Below, piece by piece: positions 57,610-64,000 of a stretch of DNA of 64,000 nucleotides (position 1 is the first letter of the stretch; each line of letters begins with the position of its first letter). The position numbers were made by a program, and so were the translations under genes. The notes under the pieces are model-generated. The model was not told the DNA's origin. It did no database searches and saw nothing but the letters and a program-made list of their open reading frames with translations. This DNA comes from Athripsodes cinereus (Eukaryota > Arthropoda > Insecta > Trichoptera > Leptoceridae), in NCBI GenBank assembly GCA_947579605.1, contig OX388317.1, positions 24,695,384-24,759,383 on the forward strand, written 5' to 3'.

Positions 57610-58784
57610 TATTTCATCTTCACCCAAATCTGGTTAAACAATAAAAAATATTAGTAAATGTTCTAAACATTTATTACTAAAAGTTTCACCCACATCTATG
57701 ACAGCCATCTACAAGGTTGAGACTGTACGTATCTCTTATACTCGCAATAACAATATAAGGAACTGAAGAGACAACGGCCTGGAGGAAAACATTTCTAATA
57801 GTAGAATTTTTTGATTAGAGCTATAGAAAGCAAACATACATGTAGCATACCTAGCTGTGGAGCAGTACTTTTATAGGTAACTGTTTGTAATGAACATAAA
57901 TGCGCCTTTAAAATTGAAATTTTGTTGTTGAATGAGCAATGCTAGTTTTTATGTTGGTTCATAGTAGTCTTATTTTGTAAACACAAATTGACTTGTTATG
58001 ATTGTTTATTGGAACAAATGATACTTACTTATATTTGCCAGTTTTATTTTCAAAATGTCTTGCGTATTGTCAAAAACTTTAAACTTAGTAATTTGTAATT
58101 ATTATTTTAATATTTAATTGTAATTAAATATACACTGTTTTTTCACTTTTATGATGTTATTTTTTTCTTGATTTTTTGAGGGTAATTTTATTCACCATAC
58201 TGGTACATAAAAAGCAATTTTCTTTACTGGACGAAATCAAATTCCATTATGAGAGAAACTTTTTGCTAAAAAAAATCATGCTGGAAGGCTTTTGTTTTTC
58301 TCTCTGTCTTTTTAACGAACAACTTTAATATTAAGTTTCAATTTTTTTTATTGTCTGTGTAACTTCTTTTTAGTTTCCTCGTCAGCTTTCAACTGATATT
58401 TTATTAATATTTGAATCCCTTGGCCAAGAAGTTTGCCAACAACTTTCATAGATTTTGAGAATATTACTCAATCTTATATTTAAAATAGGAATGGTGTCCC
58501 GACGACTACGAATGGATTAAGGCTGGTTTAAAAGCATTTTACCTACAACTGTAAGTTGACCAATTCCTGTTTAGAACCATTATTTTCGACATCTGACATT
58601 GCGTATGACAGCAACTATCTTTCATGTTTTCTACCAAAGGGAATTTGGACAATTTGCATATTGTTCAGATGAAGTGTCTGTTGAGATTCTCAAGATATTT
58701 TTTTAGAAAAATGTAGGAAAACTAAGTTATCTAACTGCCATAAATTACCAGATGGAGTAATAATACATTTGTTTTATTTTTTAG

Positions 58785-59017
58785 CTCAATTTGTATACAC
58801 TACAAAAGGTAACAGATTACTGATGATAAATTCTTACACATACAGCAAGAATGTCAATATGGTCGGAGGGAAAGAGAGATGGTGTTGCTCATCCCAGAAG
58901 AAAGGTTGTAAGGCTTCAGCGCACACCATAGATGGACTTGTCGTTTTTACCGCTAATCCTCATACACATCCACCACCTAATTATTTTATATCCAACGGAA
59001 TTTATATAAAACAATAA
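58785..59017 (+). CDS. mod(mdg4): mod(mdg4)-type alternative 3' exon 26, FLYWCH finger
   Basis: The acceptor TTTATTTTTTAG ends at 58784. The exon encodes 77 residues, A-QFVYTTKGNRLLMINSYTY. The loop NVNMVGGKERW marks membership of the exon 25/27 group. The finger is WCCSSQKKGC, with an extra Cys immediately before the first ligand (C-C), then x17 and HTHPPPNY. It ends GIYIKQ-stop. It was probably part of the same duplication series as exons 25 and 27. Confidence 0.87.
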
Positions 59018-59469
59018 AAAAAATTGACGACTGATGGGGTTTTGAGAATTATATATTTATTTTGAAATAGAGTTTATTATTTATCAACAAGTTTTGTTTC
59101 AATTCAATTATTCAAAGTTTTGATGTTTGTACCTGTAAATACGCATATTTCTGTCTGTTAAAATTCTTAGAAAGATGTTAAAGGTTCACGCCGAATATTG
59201 AGGATAAATATAAAAAAATTAAAGATTGATAAATGCATAGATAAACTTATAAATTTTTCTTTACTGTTACGAAATCACAAGTGGGTAAACCAGTATAGTA
59301 AAAAGTAAACAAATATGAGAAAAAAAAAATTATGGCTTATTAAGTTTAATAGCTCCGCGACCGGTTTCGACACGTGTCATTTATGAGCAGATTTAAAACT
59401 GCAATCAATAAGAAAAACGCAATTATCACTCTGTGAATGCTGAAAAAATAGAGAAAAAATAAACTTGTA

Positions 59470-59650
59470 CATATTTTTTTTTTAAGATATATCTGGGTTT
59501 TTGTTATAAACCCAAATGCAACCTTATACACCTTTCACAGTAAGCTACTATAAACTTGTATCGTGAAAGGGGAGTTTGCCGGCACCTGGTATCGAACCAC
59601 GGACCCCATGTTCACGAGGCCGAGACTCTACCTCCAGGCTACCAACGAAC
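59470..59650 (-). mobile_element. SINE-like repeat, third family
   Basis: CACCTTTCACAGTAAGCT, GTGAAAGGGGAGTTTGCCGG and a minus-strand B-box-like segment (CCTGGTATCGAACC) are shared with 46105-46240 and, in opposite orientation, 21800-21910. A tRNA-like head and a CCCAAATACAACCTTATACA body are visible. Confidence 0.65.
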
Positions 59651-60027
59651 TCATCGAACTCGAATAATCCACAGTTATCTAAAAAATGTGTGTAGTAACT
59701 AGAATTGGATAAATCGAAGTCCTCAGACTTCTTCACTATCTGGGTGGTCGGTGGTTCTTTAATGTTTTAAGTTATTAAAAAAAATACATGACTTCCACAC
59801 GACGCGCTATCCCTATTTGCGATTTCTTTTTGAAATCACATCTCAAATTATTGAATATTATAGAACCTTAGGTAATGGCAATCTCTAATAAAAAATACAT
59901 GGATCATATTTGATGTCACTGTTTTGTGTTTAATCAGTTGTCTCACAAAACTGAGTATTTTTACCAGAGTATATTAAATATATAATAATTATTGATATAA
60001 CTAATATAACATTTATAAAATTTTCAG

Positions 60028-60266
60028 TGGCAAACTTTATACGGACATCAAAAGGCAAGAGATTGCTAATGATTGAATATTACACGTTCAGCAAACAAAC
60101 AAATATGGCTGGAGGAAAGGAGAGATGGGCATGTTCGTCTCGAAGAAAAGGCTGTACTGCCATAGCACATACCTTTTATGACATGGTGATCTATTGCACA
60201 AATTACCATAACCATCCACCTCCTAGATATGTGGAATCATCCAATGGAGACTTTGTCAAAGTATAA
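60028..60266 (+). CDS. mod(mdg4): mod(mdg4)-type alternative 3' exon 27, FLYWCH finger
   Basis: The acceptor AAAATTTTCAG ends at 60027. The exon encodes 79 residues, V-ANFIRTSKGKRLLMIEYYTF. It shares the loop KQTNMAGGKERW with exon 25 and differs from it mostly by conservative changes (WTC to WAC, QKKGCNA to RRKGCTA, DGVYIKVS to NGDFVKV). The finger is C-x6-C-x17-HNHPPPRY. The similarity extends into the intron (TAATATAACA... before both acceptors), supporting a duplication of genomic DNA, not convergence. Confidence 0.87.
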
Positions 60267-62122
60267 TAAATATAATTTGTTGTTGAAGAACTATAAATGT
60301 TCTTGTTGAGATGCGACTCTTCAGAAAATTTTCCCTTCGACTTTCCCATTTCCCTTTCATATTAGCCACACTTTAATGTCTATGTATTTGTGTGTGCATA
60401 AGATTAATTTTATTAATTTTTTCGAATCTATACGATTTTTATTATCTTGCTTTTTGTTGATTTATTTGATTGTTTCATTTTTAGCTTAAGTTGATTCTTT
60501 ATCTTTACTGCATATTTATGAGTCACTTATATTATTTGTAATAATCACAATTATGTACTTTTATTTATTTCTATCGTTTTTGAGTTTTTATTCTTCTCTT
60601 GAATTTTGTATGTATGTACAAATACACATATTGTGCAGTCTGTAAATAGGTTAATATGATTTATATTGTTATATATTATTATATTTGTATAATACTTACG
60701 GATGTGCCAATGAAATAAATTAAAATCAAGAATAGTTGGCAAAACTTTAAGCGATGGGATTAAGAATGGTTGGCGAACGAAATGAATGGATGGATGCGTG
60801 GCGTCTGACGTCAGAAGTGGATAGTCTGAATGATTCACGAGGAAAAGAAATCAGTAAGGTTGTGTTAAAAGCTATTGAAAAGAATCGTTTGCAAAGCTTT
60901 GAGAGGTGGGGATAAAAATGTTGTAAAGATTAGAATAATGAGCAGATGCGTACTGTGTGAGGTATGAAATATTCTGAAAAACGATCTATATAATTATGAT
61001 ATATGTTATTATGCTTTTATTAATGTACATCAAAATTTATTCTTAAATCACGTATTTATTTCCTGACAGATATACCAATTGCGTACTAACTTTGTATTCA
61101 ATTCTTATTGAGAATATTTTAATATACTTCTTAATGAGAATATTTCAATAGAGGTTTTGTGGATTTTTTATTTTCAATTTTTTTATGAAGTGTTCATATA
61201 ATGTAATATCTTATTAATGTAAGAGGTGTAATCGCCGTTAATGATAGAAATATATTAATGATATGGAAGTATTCAAGGATGAAATTTTCTGTGTACTTTC
61301 CTAAGTAAAAGAGTGTGAGAAAATAAATGTATGATAGAAATATCTGCGTGTATTTATTTCTACATTACATCACAATAAATTATATTTAAGAGTCATCGTT
61401 TGATGTTGGTTAAATTATTCTTGAGTCGAAATTCGGGACACTGTAGGTATTAGTTTTAATTATGAGATAAACAATAAATAAAATAATACAAAGTTATCCA
61501 CGATTTTCATTTTAAGTTTTACCACTTTTTAATGAAATCTTGGAAAGTCATTGTCAAACTGTTTTTAATACATGCCGTGTTGTTACTTACAATATCATCA
61601 TCATCTCGCCTTTCAACTCTTAAACCAGTCTCCTCCATTCAGAGCGTCTGTGCGTCACTTGAGTCACCTCTTCCTACGACATTCCTAGCGCTCTGGATGT
61701 CGTAATCATACATGTTTCTTATGTCATTATTGTTTTAATTAAGGCGTAGTTTTTAAGTAATGACACAGCATGTAATAAAAACAGTTTGACAATGATTTTG
61801 TGAGTCGAAACCAGGTCACTCATTTATAAAAAAGTAGAAAAATATAAACCATAGGTGTTTTTTTTACATAAATTTTACAATTTCATCTTCAAATAAATCA
61901 ATAAACAAAAAAATTGATGTTGATTTTTTTTAAGGCATAATTGCCATCTACACTTCTCAGCATTATATAACCAGATAAATCTTCATATGATCAGTCATGA
62001 TCACACAAAAACTCAACAGTCTAATATCGAGAAAAATTCACCTGTATATTGAATACTTTAAAAAATCAACAATTTTTATTTTCCATAAATGTCTATTCAT
62101 GTAATTATCTTCATTGTTCTAG
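60267..62122. other. exon-free interval 27-28
   Basis: AT-rich. It holds the GAGCGTCTGTGCGTCA repeat (61600-61715, also nested at 45.6 kb), a GACCTGGTTTCGA-family fragment (about 61810) and a possible LINE remnant at 60740-60960. No exon core is seen. Confidence 0.45.
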
Positions 62123-62361
62123 CTCAATTTATTATCACAGTTCAAGGGACGACATTACTCATGATAGATTCTTTTACATTTAGTAAAAAGCATCAACCAG
62201 TTGCAAATAACAGGGAAATCTGGAGATGTTCATCACGATTTAAAGGTTGCAGAGCTATTGTGTTTGTCAATGGAGGACAAATCAATTGCCATTCGTTAGA
62301 ACACAATCATCAACCTCCTACATACATGCAAGTAGCCGACGGTCGTTACGTCAAATTGTAA
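62123..62361 (+). CDS. mod(mdg4): mod(mdg4)-type alternative 3' exon 28, FLYWCH finger (last in window)
   Basis: The acceptor TTCATTGTTCTAG ends at 62122. The exon encodes 79 residues, A-QFIITVQGTTLLMIDSFTF. The loop before the core is longer and atypical (KKHQPVANNREIW), with Ile replacing the Arg before Trp. The finger is WRCSSRFKGC (C-x6-C), then x17 and HNHQPPTY, ending GRYVKL-stop. An AATAAA starts about 20 bases after the stop (62381-62386), which would give a very short 3' UTR if used. Confidence 0.86.
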
Positions 62362-62789
62362 AAACTTCTAAATTAATGACAATAAAATATTTATTAGTAA
62401 ATTTACTTTTTCCTCCTCCACCATGTTTCAAATCTTCGTTTGTTTACTGCTTATTGATCTCAAAGCGTGCAATTTTATCAAAAAATGCATTTAAATTAAT
62501 ACAATCAGTATTATACAGAGGGCGAGTTTGTCACAAAGGCCCGATCTCTTCCAACTATGAGGAGATTGCACTTTGCAACAATAAACTCGCCCATTTTATG
62601 TTTATTACTGCGCTGGATTACATGATATTTTAAAAATATTTATTTCTTTTATTTTATTCTTCACTGTACATTGGTTATAAAGTATCATAAATATATCAGT
62701 TATACGATTCAATGTACAGAGGGCGAGTTTATCGCTAAAATGGGATGTCATCCAACTAATCCGGTTATTCAAATTAAAATTTAAAAAAA

Positions 62790-62837
<48 letters not shown>

Positions 62838-62842
<5 letters not shown>

Positions 62843-62932
62843 TGAATGTTTTACTCCATTTCACTGCGTACAGTCTGGCAGAGACTTGGCTCTTGACTGT
62901 ACGCAGTGAAATGGAGTAAAATATTCATCTCA
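62838..62932. mobile_element. short hairpin element beside an AT microsatellite
   Basis: TGAGATGAATGTTTTACTCC and its complement close a 95-bp hairpin (TTTCACTGCGTACAGTC arms). It is directly preceded by a pure AT dinucleotide run (about 62790-62837). A further short AT run lies near 63030. Confidence 0.75.
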
Positions 62933-63044
62933 CATTATCTCTTGCGTAAAATTACATGATCTTTCATTAATGGAATGCATGTTGCACATGCATTTCGAAT
63001 GAAAATTAGATCATACAGTCTTTCATATATATATATATATATAC

Positions 63045-63322
63045 ATCAAGGTTGGCCAACCCGCGGGCCACATGCGGCCCGTTGGGTGTCTACGTGCGGC
63101 CCGCGAAGCATTACATACTTTTTTTAATAAAAGTCGGTACAAGTACCCGTTACTTTTTTGAAAGAGGTATTTTCAGAAAATATTCTTAAAGAAAAACGAT
63201 GAGTTTTGAAACATTTCAAATTCCTATACCATTTTGAAAATTTGGCCACGGGGGGGGGGGGGGTAGGAAATCTCTTTTTTGAAATTTGGCCCGGCTGCTA
63301 AAAAGGTTTGGCCGCCCATGAC
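63045..63322. mobile_element. hAT-like non-autonomous element
   Basis: CAAGGTTGGCCAACCCGCGG at the left and an inverted match (GGTTTGGCCGCCCATG) at the right resemble hAT-type termini. The interior has GCGGCCCG motifs and a poly-G run near 63251. No 8-bp target duplication was certain because the flank is AT repeat. Confidence 0.55.
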
Positions 63323-64000
63323 AAACATATATATTTCTATAGTATAGGTATGTCACTGGCGCCCTTGAGGTGCCTAGGGACTATTAAACGGCGTCAAAAA
63401 TAAAATCATCCAAAATCGTCATCATCCACCTATTTTTGAGTGTCTTATTTTTATTGCAAGCCAGAGACAACCTTTTATGGGTTTTTCCCACCACTTTCCC
63501 CTGGATGTTTCAAGAGCAAAGCTCCTATATCATCCAGACTCAACGAAACAAAATATTTTTTTTTACAAGGAAGGGCTCAGGGTTTGCCAGAAGGACTCCC
63601 CCCAACAAAAACCTCCCTAAAATTACAAAAACCCTTAATGTCCCTTGGAGGAGATACTCACTTCAAGGTTCTACTCACTACTACAATATTCTTACAAACT
63701 ATATTCTTACAGTTACGTATTGCTACGTACTAAAACTCTTAACCCTAGGGACAACACTTTACAACTTATTTACTAGTGTTAGCACAATTAGAAATTTACT
63801 TACCACTATACTCACCCTTTCATGTAAACAGAATTCTCCTTATAGAAAAGGAAAACAAAGAAGAGAAAAAAAAAAAAAAATCGCAACCAAGGCTGAAGGA
63901 TAGTGGACTGTGATGCAATCCTGAGAGAAAAAAAAAGAAAAAAAGGAAAATCCTCCAAGGGACAAAGTTAAAGTTATTTAAAAGCCACCTCCAATAAGAG

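Larger units (their letters stand above)
62387..64000. other. region after the last exon
   Basis: It contains two copies of a CAGAGGGCGAGTTT repeat (about 62515 and 62715, also in unit B near 27400), the AT microsatellite, the short hairpin and the hAT-like element. From 63430 there are two overlapping open frames (CCACTTTCCCCTGGATG region) with low-complexity ends that match no family I recognise. I treat them as non-coding. No further FLYWCH exon and no BTB exon was found. Confidence 0.5.

Noticed and set aside
834..62361. Interpretation as 28 separate small single-exon genes
   Set aside because: Most cassettes lack an ATG near the family start, all are preceded by good acceptors, and all share one splice phase; alternative terminal exons explain this better.
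834..62361. Interpretation as lola or another BTB locus
   Set aside because: Those loci use C2H2 fingers; FLYWCH terminal exons are the mod(mdg4) hallmark. Without the BTB exons this remains an inference.
63436..63903. 155-residue open frame at the window end
   Set aside because: It has a second overlapping frame, a low-complexity Lys-rich end and no recognisable domain; a decayed repeat is more likely than a gene.

Overview
The window looks like moth or butterfly (lepidopteran) nuclear DNA. It is AT-rich and intron-like, with a dense load of short inverted-repeat DNA transposons (MITEs), tRNA-derived SINEs, LINE 3' ends, a Tc1-type transposon and PIF/Harbinger debris. This assignment rests on composition, repeat types and gene family only; no species can be named from the sequence.

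The genes are one tandem array of 28 short 3'-terminal coding exons, all on the + strand, from 834 to 62361. Each exon starts directly after a polypyrimidine-AG splice acceptor and ends at its own stop codon. Each encodes one FLYWCH-type zinc finger with the order F-I...G..LLMI..(Y/F)T(F/Y)...W-x-C-x(4-7)-C-x17-H-x-H-x-P-P. All 28 acceptors leave the same reading phase: the exon supplies bases 2 and 3 of a split codon. Any one exon can therefore be joined to the same upstream donor. This is the architecture of mod(mdg4) (modifier of mdg4), in which common 5' exons encoding a BTB domain are spliced, in insects often trans-spliced, to one of many alternative FLYWCH 3' exons. No BTB exon or other common exon is visible here, so the donor lies outside the window or on another transcript.

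Layout: exons 1-7 (0.8-17.6 kb) are dispersed and divergent, several with extended charged tails. Exons 8-14 (18.8-28.7 kb) form a subfamily with Trp after the second Cys, mostly with C-x4-C spacing. They include a near-identical pair (8/9) and a tandemly duplicated two-exon block (10+11 copied as 12+13), the first copy of which carries a Tc1-like transposon. Exon 15 (29.9 kb) is followed by a 5.9-kb gap holding TTCCATG-type repeats, a broken PIF/Harbinger element and a GC-richer, LTR-like segment. Exons 16-24 (36-53 kb) form the KERWRCSS group, with a LINE inserted by twin priming at 50.3-52.1 kb. Exons 25-28 (54.9-62.4 kb) contain the NMxGGKERW group. From 62.4 kb to the end there are only repeats and unassigned sequence.

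How it works (inference from mod(mdg4) biology): the unseen 5' exons supply BTB dimerisation, and each exon here supplies an alternative DNA/protein-recognition module. The array is a protein-diversity cassette that appears to have grown by local tandem duplication inside a transposon-rich intron landscape.
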